Shown here one piece after another: positions 1 through 7,299 of a stretch of 64,000 nt of DNA. The stretch is from contig NZ_JANTYU010000002.1 in the NCBI RefSeq assembly GCF_024806835.1, positions 842,233-906,232 of the forward strand. Direction: 5' to 3'. A model generated the notes under the pieces. That model ran no database searches, was not told the origin of the DNA, and was given only the letters and a program-made list of their open reading frames with translations. Made by a program: the position numbers and the translations under genes. Each line of letters starts with the position of its first letter. Position 1 is the stretch's first letter. Source of the DNA: Xanthomonas sp. 3793 (GTDB taxonomy: Bacteria > Pseudomonadota > Gammaproteobacteria > Xanthomonadales > Xanthomonadaceae).

Positions 1-629
1 GCCAGCCGGATGCCCGGATTGGCGCGCAGTTGCTGCACGGTCCGCTGCGGCTGGGCCGGCGGCTGCGGCGCGGCAGGCACCACGGTGTAGGCGCCCATGT
101 CGTTGGGCCCGCCGATCACCTGCAGCTGCTGCGCATGCAGCAGGCGGTCCCAATCGGCCACGGTCATGCTGGCGTCTGGCACCACGCGGATGGCGCCTTG
201 CGGCACCGGCAGCGCGGTGGCGCTGCTGAGCGTGCGGTAGTCGTGCGACGGCGCCGGCGAGGCCAGCTTGACGCCCATGACACCCAGGCCGATGGCCTGG
301 ACCAACGCGGCAGCGGCCAGCGCACGGACGGTCCAGCTACCGGAGCGACGTGCGGCCGGCGCCGGTGCGGCGCGGACCTCGGGCGCATCCAGGCGGCCGA
401 GCAGGCGTTGCAGGCCGGCGTTGGCGTCCAGCGTGACCGCACACGGCAGCGCCAGCGCCTGGCGCAGGCGATTTTGCTGGGCGAACTCGGCGCTGCACGA
501 GGCGCATTTGGCCACGTGCGCGATCAGCCAGGCGTTCTCTTCTTCGGTGGCGCTGTCCAGCAGCACCGCCGGCATCAGTTCCCAGGCGTGCGAGCATTCC
601 TTGCCAGGCGCGATGAAAAACGTCTTCAT
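1..629 (-). CDS. Zinc-binding (ZAS-type) anti-sigma factor, partial
   Basis: Membrane-bound regulator that should hold the neighbouring ECF sigma factor inactive. About 209 residues are visible; the gene runs off the left edge, so its C-terminus is missing. The reading frame is open from the ATG at 629 to base 1. Residues 38-45 read HVAKCASC, the H-x3-C-x2-C zinc motif of ZAS/zf-HC2 anti-sigma factors. One hydrophobic stretch near residues 108-130 is the likely membrane anchor, followed by a periplasmic Pro/Gln-rich part. Its ATG overlaps the sigma factor stop (ATGA), so the two are translationally coupled. The sensed signal cannot be told from sequence. Confidence 0.8.
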   Translation of the reverse strand, partial: MKTFFIAPGKECSHAWELMPAVLLDSATEEENAWLIAHVAKCASCSAEFAQQNRLRQALALPCAVTLDANAGLQRLLGRLDAPEVRAAPAPAARRSGSWTVRALAAAALVQAIGLGVMGVKLASPAPSHDYRTLSSATALPVPQGAIRVVPDASMTVADWDRLLHAQQLQVIGGPNDMGAYTVVPAAPQPPAQPQRTVQQLRANPGIRL

Positions 630-1219
630 TGCAGGGTCTCCGTGTAAGGGGTGTTGCCGGCTAGGCCGGGCAGCACATTGCGTAATTTGACCCGCGCATG
701 AAACAGCCGGGCTTTGATCGTGCCCACCGGGCACTGCATGATTTCGGCGACTTCTTCCAGCTTGTGGCCGACGCCGTAGACCAGTTCGATGACCAGGCGC
801 TGATCCGGCGACAGCCGTTCCATGCCCTTGTCCAGCCAGTCGCGCAGTTCGCGGTCGTCGTTGTCGTCGGCGCTGGGGGCATGGTCTTCCACCACGGCGG
901 TGTCGTCGATCGCTTCGCCGTCGTGCTGGCGCAGGCATTTGAGCCCGCAGCGATAGGCGATACCCATGATCCAGGTCGACACCTGCGAGTCGCCGCGGAA
1001 GTCGCCCGCTTTTTGCCAGGCGATCCAGAAGCAGTCGTTGATGGCTTCTTCGATGATGTCCGGGCGCCGCGTCAGCCGCGACAAGAACCGGCACAGGCGG
1101 CCGTGGTAGCTGTGGTACATGCTCGCCAGGGCGTCGCGATCGCCCGCTGCCATGCGGCGTAACAGCATGCGGTCGTTGGCATCGCCAAGGGTATCGGAGT
1201 CATTCATCAAAGCAGACAT
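626..1219 (-). CDS. RNA polymerase ECF sigma factor
   Basis: Sigma-70 family ECF factor of about 197 residues, normal for the group, with region 2 (residues about 15-90, including FWIAWQKA and VSTWIMGIAYR) and region 4 (about 125-190, with the VGTIKARLFHARVKL recognition helix). The anti-sigma gene overlaps it at the 3' end. The start is uncertain: GTG at 1231, ATG at 1219 and ATG at 1207 are in frame. I chose 1219; the predicted -10 box at 1235-1240 would leave a leader of only about ten bases. A GCAACC-N17-CACCTA promoter lies directly upstream, as expected for autoregulation, and the same motif precedes five other units in the window. Confidence 0.88.
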   Translation of the reverse strand: MSALMNDSDTLGDANDRMLLRRMAAGDRDALASMYHSYHGRLCRFLSRLTRRPDIIEEAINDCFWIAWQKAGDFRGDSQVSTWIMGIAYRCGLKCLRQHDGEAIDDTAVVEDHAPSADDNDDRELRDWLDKGMERLSPDQRLVIELVYGVGHKLEEVAEIMQCPVGTIKARLFHARVKLRNVLPGLAGNTPYTETLQ

Positions 1220-1234
1220 GGCGTTAGACACCTC

Positions 1235-1263
1235 TAGGTGCCCGCAGGCGGAGAAAAGGTTGC
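1235..1263 (-). promoter_or_regulatory. Predicted ECF promoter (copy A), sigma operon
   Basis: Minus strand GCAACC (1263-1258), 17 bases, then CACCTA (1240-1235). One of six sites in the window with identical spacing. It overlaps the region just 5' of the sigma gene and lies a few bases beyond the stop of the barrel protein gene. The assignment to the adjacent sigma factor is inference. Confidence 0.65.
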
Positions 1264-1270
1264 GTCTGGA

Positions 1271-2032
1271 TCAGAAACTGCGGGAAACCATGCCGACCCA
1301 CTGCAATGCGCCGGGGCCGCCCTGCGCACGCGGGGTATTGCTGCTGGTCAGTACCCGGTCCAGCTTCACGCTCCATGCCGCGCGGCTCCACTTCAGGCCC
1401 AGTTGCCCATACCGATAGCGGCCGGAACTCGCAGCGCCGTAGGTCATCGCCGGAAAGTCCGAGATGCCGGCGCCGGCCGACAGGCTGAAATCCCCGGTCA
1501 GCGGCAGGTTGGCGGTGACGTCGACCGCCGTGTTCCAGGGCGAGCGTTGCGCGCGGGGGAAATTGAACCTGGAGAGCGAGAAGGTGAGCGTGTCGCGATA
1601 GGACCAGGCCAGGCTGGCTTCCTGGCGGTCGAAGGTGCGCGACTGGCGGTCGGCCGGATAGGCGTAATACAGCAGGCTGGCCTGCATCTGCCAGCGGTCG
1701 CCCAGCATCCAGCCCCGCGCGCCCTGCAACGTGAGCGCCACCGGCTTGCTGAAGGAGGGCGATTGCAGCGCCGCGGAGGCCGACACCGACCAACCGGGCG
1801 CGGGCAGCCAGTAGCCGGCCGCCTGCAAGGTGACGCGGTTGGGCGCGATGGAGATGCCGCGGTCGATCAAGGTGGACGCCACCGCCACGGCGCCGCCGAC
1901 GTTGTCTGCCGATACGGTCCCGCTGGTGCCCATGACCAGCGCCAGCAGCAACGCGCGACGTGTTCCCAGGTGCTGCTGCAGGACCCGCCGACAGTGTCGG
2001 CAGCGGCGGGACAGGCAGGGCGACCCCGGCAA
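1271..2032 (-). CDS. Putative outer-membrane barrel protein, TIGR02001/TorF-like
   Basis: The mature part has alternating polar and aromatic strands and ends in VSRSF, a C-terminal Phe typical of outer-membrane barrels. After a signal-like core (RRALLLALVMG, cleavage near VSA-DN) the start GAVAVASTLIDRGIS resembles the N-terminus of the TIGR02001 family of putative porins. No ATG or GTG with a ribosome site stands near the signal peptide. The frame is open up to an ATG at 2314, but residues from there look like untranslated sequence. I give a TTG at 2032 as the start with low confidence. It lies between the cytochrome operon and the sigma gene, so it may belong to the same function. Confidence 0.5.
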   Translation of the reverse strand: MPGSPCLSRRCRHCRRVLQQHLGTRRALLLALVMGTSGTVSADNVGGAVAVASTLIDRGISIAPNRVTLQAAGYWLPAPGWSVSASAALQSPSFSKPVALTLQGARGWMLGDRWQMQASLLYYAYPADRQSRTFDRQEASLAWSYRDTLTFSLSRFNFPRAQRSPWNTAVDVTANLPLTGDFSLSAGAGISDFPAMTYGAASSGRYRYGQLGLKWSRAAWSVKLDRVLTSSNTPRAQGGPGALQWVGMVSRSF

Positions 2033-2484
2033 GAGCGGCGGGTGCGGCTGTGCTGCCGAGCCGCTCGCAGGCCACGGCTGCCCGTCGCAGACGCCATGGC
2101 GTTGCGCTCGGGAAGGGGGCTGCTGCTGGGCGGACGAAGCGTTCAACAAGGGCGGGGTGTGGACCGTGGCGGTGCGCGATAGTGACCCATCACGCTGGGC
2201 GAGACCGCCGATGTGTGGCGGTTCCGTCCGTATACGCGAAGGGTTCGTGTCAGGCAACGCGGGGCCGTGCACCCGTGCAGGTGCAGCGGTGGCCCGGATG
2301 CAAGCCGCGGACACTGCGGCCGGCGGGATGTACCGGGCTTGAAGCGATCCTCACAATGGCGCGGGTTTCGTTCAGGCCGGCGCAGGCGATGCCCGCGTCC
2401 GGCATTGCCGCCGGGCCCGCACCGGGGCCGCGCGCATCCAGCGTGCCAGCCCGGCCGTTGCGGTCAGCGCGGGCCGGTCGGTCC
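2033..2484. other. Intergenic stretch between barrel protein and cytochrome c
   Basis: About 450 bases with open frames on both strands but no protein I believe in. It may contain the true start of the barrel protein (in-frame ATG at 2314). I found no copy of the GCAACC-N17-CACHYA motif and no clear terminator here. Confidence 0.4.
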
Positions 2485-2874
2485 TCAACGCAGGGTGTTG
2501 AGGTAAGCGATCAGCGCGTCCAGCTCCTTTTCGTCTTCGAGCCCTTCGTACTTCATCTTGGTATTCGGCAACGTGGCCTTGGAATCCTTCTTGAGGAAGT
2601 CCTTGAGACTGGCGGTGTCCCAGGTGCGCTTGCCGGTCTTGAGCTCGGCGGAGTAGCCGCTGAAGTCGGCCACGGTCCCGGCGGGACGGTTGACGATGCC
2701 GAACAGGGAGGGGCCTTTCTTGTTCTTGCCTTGTGTTGCGCTGTGGCACTCGGCGCATTCGCTGATGAACACGCTCTTGCCATCGGCGGCGCGCGCAGCG
2801 CCGGGCAGCAGTGCGCCGGCCAGCAACAGGCCGGCCAGCTGCGTGCATAACAGTGTGGTGTGGATTGACTTCAT
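2485..2874 (-). CDS. Periplasmic monohaem class I cytochrome c
   Basis: Small electron carrier of 129 residues. A signal peptide (cleavage near ARA-AD, about residue 30) is followed by one haem motif CAECH (Cys40, Cys43, His44) and a probable distal Met ligand at Met108 in PNTKM. The fold fits mitochondrial-type class I cytochrome c. It is the last gene of a minus-strand operon, 22 bases after the porin-cytochrome gene and downstream of cytochrome b561, so it is well placed to carry electrons between the outer-membrane haem protein and the inner membrane. That role is inferred from context. Confidence 0.85.
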   Translation of the reverse strand: MKSIHTTLLCTQLAGLLLAGALLPGAARAADGKSVFISECAECHSATQGKNKKGPSLFGIVNRPAGTVADFSGYSAELKTGKRTWDTASLKDFLKKDSKATLPNTKMKYEGLEDEKELDALIAYLNTLR

Positions 2875-2896
2875 GGGGGTCCTTACGCGTGGGGGA

Positions 2897-4243
2897 TCAG
2901 AACGTCAGATTGACCGACATGGTGAAGCTGTCCAGATCGCGCGGATTGGTGATCGGCGGGCCGCGGAACACGTTGGAGGTGCTGCCGTTGAACTTGTCGA
3001 AGCGGAACCAGCCAGCCGACACGCGCAGGTTGGCATTGGTGGTGTAGGTGCCTTCGCGCCCGAACGGGCTCCAGTACACCAGGATCAGATTGCTGGTGGT
3101 GTCGGGGATGCCGACCGGCGAATAACGCGCTGCATCGAACGAACCGGTGTTGATCATGTGCGCGGCCAGCACGCCATAGGTCTGCTTGAACGCGTAGTTC
3201 ATGCTGATGGTCTGATCGCGCACGTTGCCGCGTTCCAGCGCAGGCATGGTCGGGTCGGACGGAATCAGCGGGCTGCCGTACTTGCGGCGCTCGTAGATGT
3301 TGACGTAGGCCAGCGACATGACGTGTTCGCGGGTGCCCAGGAACTGATAGGTCAGGTCGTAGCCGAAGTCGGTGAGGTCGTCGCTGGGCCCGTTGCGCGG
3401 ACGCTGGCGGCGCGTGTTGAGCGCGGTCAGGCCCACCGAGAAGAACTGCCGCTTCATGTCCTTCATATAGGCAAGCCGCGCATAGCTGGTGTCGCTGAGC
3501 TTGCCCGGGTCGCCGTTGATCGGCCAGCCGAGGCGATCCTGCGCAGACGGCGACAACGCGCTGTAGCTGCCCACTTCGCCGTACCAGTTGCGGTCGTACA
3601 GCCCGTACACGCTGGCACCGATGACGCGGTTGGACAGCGACGAGGAGCTGAGCATGGTGGACGCGCCGCCGTTGGAGGCCGGCGTCAGGGTGGAGGCATT
3701 GGGCAACACATGGATCGGGTCGGAGATGCCCGGATTGTTGTTGACGCTGACACCGATCATGGTGTCCTTGCCGGCCATCTGGAACGGCTTGCTGACAAAG
3801 CGCAGATCCACATCGTCCAGGCGTGTGTCGAAGGTGGCGTTGCCGCTGTTGTTGGAGCGGATCTTGGAATAGCCGCCGATGTTGTCGTTGACCCGGCCGG
3901 CCAGATACAGGTCGGCCTGGGTCAGGCGCGCGGTACTGTCGCCGCGGCTGGGGTTATTGCGCGCCCAGGTGAGCTGGCCGGACACCGGAATCTTGGTGCC
4001 CTCGCCATTGGTATCGGTGAAGCCGCCCAGCTTGAAGCGCATGCCGTAAGGCGTGAGCGAGGGACCGTAGGAGCCGATATGGCAGTCCGCGCACGAAGAA
4101 CCGGTCTGGCGGGCGAACGAGGGAATCGCCTGCGCCTGCGTGCTGGCCAGCAGCAGCAACGGGCCGGACACGCATAACAAGGACGTCAGGGAGGCGGTGC
4201 GCGATGGGTTGGCGCGGCGCGAAGCAGGCTGGGAAATAGGCAT
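2897..4243 (-). CDS. Cyc2-like fused outer-membrane porin-cytochrome
   Basis: 448 residues: signal peptide (about 1-39, ending AQA), then IPSFARQTGSSCADCH with one haem motif at Cys51-Cys54-His55, then LTPYGMRFKLGGF, then about 370 residues of barrel-like strands ending in VNLTF. This layout matches Cyc2 proteins, where a single N-terminal c-haem plugs an outer-membrane barrel; Cyc2 of iron oxidisers carries the same PxFARQTGxxCxxCH and LTxFGRxFKLxGY signatures. ATG 4243 is chosen because AAGGAC lies just upstream and the signal peptide starts there; an in-frame ATG at 4318 overlaps the b561 stop. Homologues also occur in non-iron-oxidisers, so the electron donor or acceptor is open. Confidence 0.8.
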   Translation of the reverse strand: MPISQPASRRANPSRTASLTSLLCVSGPLLLLASTQAQAIPSFARQTGSSCADCHIGSYGPSLTPYGMRFKLGGFTDTNGEGTKIPVSGQLTWARNNPSRGDSTARLTQADLYLAGRVNDNIGGYSKIRSNNSGNATFDTRLDDVDLRFVSKPFQMAGKDTMIGVSVNNNPGISDPIHVLPNASTLTPASNGGASTMLSSSSLSNRVIGASVYGLYDRNWYGEVGSYSALSPSAQDRLGWPINGDPGKLSDTSYARLAYMKDMKRQFFSVGLTALNTRRQRPRNGPSDDLTDFGYDLTYQFLGTREHVMSLAYVNIYERRKYGSPLIPSDPTMPALERGNVRDQTISMNYAFKQTYGVLAAHMINTGSFDAARYSPVGIPDTTSNLILVYWSPFGREGTYTTNANLRVSAGWFRFDKFNGSTSNVFRGPPITNPRDLDSFTMSVNLTF

Positions 4244-4314
4244 GGAAAGTCCTTGTTCGACGGTGCGGGGTTCAACTGGGAAAGAGCGGACGAGGGCGAG
4301 GGAGGTGCGAGGAC

Positions 4315-4935
4315 TCATGCGCGCTTGCCCGGCAGCACGCGGTACAGCAGGCCATCGCGCAGCACCAGGTGATGCCACAGCGCGGCGCCGATATGCAGCA
4401 GCACCAAGGCCAGCAGCGCCCAGGCGGCATTCAAGTGCCACACGCCGAGGGTGTCGCCCAGATCCGGATCGGCCTCGATGAGGTTCGGCAGCGCCAGACC
4501 GAACAGGTAGACCGTCTTGCCGAACGCGTTGCTCAGCGACCAACCGATCAACGGCAACGCAAGCATCAGCCCGTACATCGCCAGATGGGTGCCGCCTGCA
4601 GCGAGTCGAGTCATCAACGGTGCGGGCGGGCCGGGTGGCAGCTTGCGCAGCCGCAGCCGCAGGCCGACGCGCAACACGAACAGCAGCAACACCATCAGGC
4701 CGAAATGGCGATGGCCTTCGAGCAGCCACTGACGCAATGCGCGCCCATCGAGCTCGGCGCGCAGCAGAATCAGGCTGGCCGCCATCACCAGGCACAGCAC
4801 GGTGAGCCAGTGCAGCACGCGCATCGGTTTGGGCAAGGGCGTGACCCGTGCGGCTGGCGCTGCGGGCGTGGAGGGAGGCAGGGTTGTGGCGCTGCCGGTG
4901 GCTGCCGTGTCCGGCGCCTGGGGGGATGGATGCAT
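4315..4935 (-). CDS. Cytochrome b561-family inner-membrane haem protein
   Basis: About 206 residues. A Pro/Thr/Ala-rich N-terminal tail of about 45 residues leads into a four-helix b561 domain: RVLHWLTVLCLV (helix 1), GHRHFGLMVLLLFVLRVGLRLR (helix 2), THLAMYGLMLALPLIGW (helix 3) and VWHLNAAWALLALVLLHIGAALWHH (helix 4), with the His residues that ligate two b haems. It should exchange electrons between quinone and periplasmic cytochrome c. ATG 4935 is preceded by GAGGAC. The in-frame ATG at 5082 lies upstream of the predicted promoter and is rejected. First gene of the cytochrome operon. Confidence 0.82.
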   Translation of the reverse strand: MHPSPQAPDTAATGSATTLPPSTPAAPAARVTPLPKPMRVLHWLTVLCLVMAASLILLRAELDGRALRQWLLEGHRHFGLMVLLLFVLRVGLRLRLRKLPPGPPAPLMTRLAAGGTHLAMYGLMLALPLIGWSLSNAFGKTVYLFGLALPNLIEADPDLGDTLGVWHLNAAWALLALVLLHIGAALWHHLVLRDGLLYRVLPGKRA

Positions 4936-5045
4936 CTGGGTGGTGTCCTCACCGGTGGTGGTCGTTGGTTCCGGCAGCGCGTGCTGCGCTGCCAGGCCTG
5001 GCTCCCCACGCCGGCCGGAACTGCGGCCAGGTGAACGTGCACCGA

Positions 5046-5074
5046 TATGTGCGGTGCTGCCGATGAAAGGTTGC
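5046..5074 (-). promoter_or_regulatory. Predicted ECF promoter (copy B), cytochrome operon
   Basis: Minus strand GCAACC (5074-5069), followed by TTT and in all 17 bases, then CACATA (5051-5046). Transcription would begin near 5039, about 100 bases before the cytochrome b561 ATG at 4935. Confidence 0.65.
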
Positions 5075-5163
5075 ATCGCCACAACGAATTTTTATCGTGG
5101 CCGAGCGCGCTCGGCATGCGATTGCGCTTGTGCGCACGCCACTTCGCAGTGCCGTGACCTGGC

Positions 5164-5192
5164 GCAACCTTTCGCGCATCCCGGCGCACTCA
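5164..5192 (+). promoter_or_regulatory. Predicted ECF promoter (copy C), polysaccharide operon
   Basis: GCAACC (5164-5169), 17 bases beginning TTTCGC, then CACTCA (5187-5192). Transcription would begin near 5199, leaving a leader of about 37 bases before the ketoisomerase ATG at 5236. Confidence 0.65.
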
Positions 5193-5235
5193 GGCATGTC
5201 GCACTACGTGCAGTCAGCGGTTACGCCCCGGAACC

Positions 5236-5673
5236 ATGGCCTTCGAACCCATCCAGTTGCATACCCACGGCGACGATCGCGGTCTGCTCATTTCGTTGGA
5301 GCAGGAGCGCAACGTGCCATTCGAGATACGCCGCGTGTATTACCTGTTCGGTACCCGCAGCGGCGTGCACCGTGGCCAGCACGCGCACCGCCGGCTCAAT
5401 CAGCTTGCGGTGGCCCTGCATGGCTCGGTGACGATCCTGCTGGACGAAGGCAAGGGCGATGGTCCGACCGAGGTGACCTTGGACGACCCCTCGCAAGGCC
5501 TGCTGCTGGGCCGCATGGTCTGGCGCGACCTGCACCATTTCAGTCCCGACTGCGTGCTGATGGTGCTGGCCGACCAGTTCTACGACCCAGGCGACTACAT
5601 CCTCGATTACGACCAGTTCCTGGGCGAAGTGCGTGGGGAACATCGCCTGGATGCGTGCAGGCTGGAAGCATGA
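5236..5673 (+). CDS. dTDP-4-keto-6-deoxyglucose 3,4-ketoisomerase (FdtA/QdtA/WxcM-C family)
   Basis: A cupin of 145 residues, near the family's usual 140. It moves the keto group of dTDP-4-keto-6-deoxyglucose from C4 to C3, the first dedicated step to dTDP-3-amino-3,6-dideoxy sugars. Family signatures are seen: DDRGLLISLE, RGQHAHRRLNQLAV (cupin His residues), LHGSVTILLDEG and MVWRDLHHFSPDCVLMVLAD ending with DYILDYDQFL. FdtA (galacto) and QdtA (gluco) products differ only in C4 geometry, which I cannot assign. First gene of the locus; its stop overlaps the acyltransferase start. The rml genes that supply its substrate are not in the window. Confidence 0.85.
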   Translation: MAFEPIQLHTHGDDRGLLISLEQERNVPFEIRRVYYLFGTRSGVHRGQHAHRRLNQLAVALHGSVTILLDEGKGDGPTEVTLDDPSQGLLLGRMVWRDLHHFSPDCVLMVLADQFYDPGDYILDYDQFLGEVRGEHRLDACRLEA

Positions 5674-6341
5674 GCGTGCGCAAACCTCTGGTGATCGTCG
5701 GTGCGGGCGAGTTTGCGCAGATCGCCTGCGAATACTTCCAGCACGACAGCGACTACGACGTGGTCGCCTTCAGCGTGGAGCGCGATTTCCTGTTGCGGCC
5801 CACCCTGGCCGAGTTGCCGGTGGTGGCCTACGAGGAACTCGAGCAGCGCTATCCGCCCGCGCAGTACGCGGTGTTCGTCGCGATTCCGGCAACGCAGTTG
5901 AACCGCTTGCGCATGCGCTTTTACCAAGACGTGGTGCGCCGCGGCTACCGCTGCGCCACCTATGTCAGCTCGCGCGCGTTCGTCTGGCGCAATGCACAGA
6001 TCGGCGCCAACAGTTTCATCTTCGAAGGCAACGTCATCCAGCCGTTTACCCGTATCGGCGACAACTGCATCTTGTGGAGTGGCAACCACATCGGCCATCG
6101 CACCGTGGTGCAGGACCATGTGTTCATCGCCTCGCACGCGGTCATCTCCGGCTATTGCGAGATCGGCAGCGGCAGCTTCGTCGGCGTCAACGCCACCTTG
6201 AGCGACAAGGTGCGTATTGCCGCGGACAACATCATCGGTGCCGGTGCCCTGGTGACGCGGCATACCGAGGCCGGGCGCGTGTATGTCGGTTCGCCCGCGC
6301 GCGCCGTGGCCGGCAGGTCCAGCGCCGACGTGGAGCTCTGA
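5670..6341 (+). CDS. NeuD/FdtC-like sugar acyltransferase (left-handed beta-helix)
   Basis: 223 residues. The N-terminal part has a Rossmann-like nucleotide-binding start, VIVGAGEFAQIACEYF, as in the NeuD/PglD group. The C-terminal part (about 90-215) is a hexapeptide-repeat beta-helix, visible as IGANSFIFEGNVIQPF, IGDNCILWSGNHIGH and IGSGSFVGVNATL. With the ketoisomerase before it and the aminotransferase further on, it most likely N-acetylates the 3-amino group of the dTDP-sugar. ATGA overlap with the gene upstream. O-acetylation of another sugar is a less likely alternative. Confidence 0.8.
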   Translation: MSVRKPLVIVGAGEFAQIACEYFQHDSDYDVVAFSVERDFLLRPTLAELPVVAYEELEQRYPPAQYAVFVAIPATQLNRLRMRFYQDVVRRGYRCATYVSSRAFVWRNAQIGANSFIFEGNVIQPFTRIGDNCILWSGNHIGHRTVVQDHVFIASHAVISGYCEIGSGSFVGVNATLSDKVRIAADNIIGAGALVTRHTEAGRVYVGSPARAVAGRSSADVEL

Positions 6342-6345
6342 GGCC

Positions 6346-7299
6346 GTGTTTACCTGGACCAAGCGTGGGCTGGTATTCGATGTCGCGCGCGATGGCGTGG
6401 GCGGATGGATGCAGCACGCAGCGCTGACGCCTACGCCGTACCGATTGTCCGCGCAGGTGTTGCGCGTGTATGCCGGCTTTCGCGACAGTCAGGGCGTGAG
6501 CCGGATCGGCTATGTGGATGTGCGCGCCGATGCGCCGACGCAGATCGTCGGTGTGAGCAAGCTGCCGGTGCTGGACATCGGGCGCGATGGCTGCTTCGAC
6601 GACAACGGCATGATCCTGGGCGATGTGGTCGCCGGCCCGGACGGCTTGTACATGTTCTACGTTGGCTTCCAGCGGGTGGCCAAGGCGAAGTTTCTGGCGT
6701 TCACCGGCCTGGCGATCTCGCGCGATGGCGGCGAGACGTTTGAGCGTCGTCAGGAAACGCCGCTGCTGGACCGCGCCCCTGGCCGCAGCACGATCGCGGC
6801 GGTGCATTCGGCACGCTACGAAGATGGGCGCTGGCGTCTGTGGTACGCGGTGGGCGACGACTGGGAAGACATCGGTGGTCACCCGTATCCGCGTTACCAC
6901 ATCCGCTATGTGGAAACCGACGACCTGCGCTGCATTCCGCTTGCCGACAGCGTGTGCCTGCGTCCGCACGATGACGAGTACCGCATCGGACGCCCGCGCG
7001 TGTACCGGCTGGACGAGCGCTATCTGATGTACTTCACCCGCGGCGATATCGGTGGCGGCTATTTTCCCGGCATCGCGTTCAGCCGCGATGGCGTGCACTG
7101 GGAACGCAACGATGATGCGCTAGGCCTGCAGTTGTCCATCGAGGGATGGGATGCACAGACGTTGTGCTACCCCGCATTGATCCAGCAGGGCGAGCGGGTA
7201 TTGATGTTCTACAACGGCAACGCGATGGGCCAGGCCGGCTTCGGGCTGGCCGATGCCGCGTTGCCGGTAGAGCTGCAGGGCTGTCATGTATTCGGTTAG
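6346..7299 (+). CDS. GH43/32-like five-bladed beta-propeller protein
   Basis: 317 residues from a GTG four bases after the previous stop. Repeated blades are visible, each with Asp/Arg-rich turns: DNGMILGDVVAGPDGLYMFY, SRDGGETFERR, ARYEDGRWRLWY, RPRVYRLDERYLMYF and FSRDGVHWERNDD. These match glycosidase-like propellers (GH43/GH32/GH130 style) found in polysaccharide loci, sometimes fused to sugar transferases. There is no signal peptide, so it probably acts in the cytoplasm. Reaction unknown: it may cleave, phosphorolyse or transfer a sugar. Its 3' end overlaps the GNAT gene by 14 bases. Confidence 0.6.
   Translation: MFTWTKRGLVFDVARDGVGGWMQHAALTPTPYRLSAQVLRVYAGFRDSQGVSRIGYVDVRADAPTQIVGVSKLPVLDIGRDGCFDDNGMILGDVVAGPDGLYMFYVGFQRVAKAKFLAFTGLAISRDGGETFERRQETPLLDRAPGRSTIAAVHSARYEDGRWRLWYAVGDDWEDIGGHPYPRYHIRYVETDDLRCIPLADSVCLRPHDDEYRIGRPRVYRLDERYLMYFTRGDIGGGYFPGIAFSRDGVHWERNDDALGLQLSIEGWDAQTLCYPALIQQGERVLMFYNGNAMGQAGFGLADAALPVELQGCHVFG

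Larger units (their letters stand above)
4936..5235. other. Divergent control region, cytochrome and polysaccharide operons
   Basis: 300 bases without a gene. It carries two copies of the GCAACC-N17-CACHYA motif facing away from each other, one for the minus-strand cytochrome operon and one for the plus-strand polysaccharide operon. The GCAACC blocks are 89 bases apart. Confidence 0.6.

Noticed and set aside
1224..2075. 283-codon minus-strand frame over the barrel protein gene
   Set aside because: Alternative frame of the same region with shadow-type composition; the other frame has signal peptide, strand pattern and terminal Phe.
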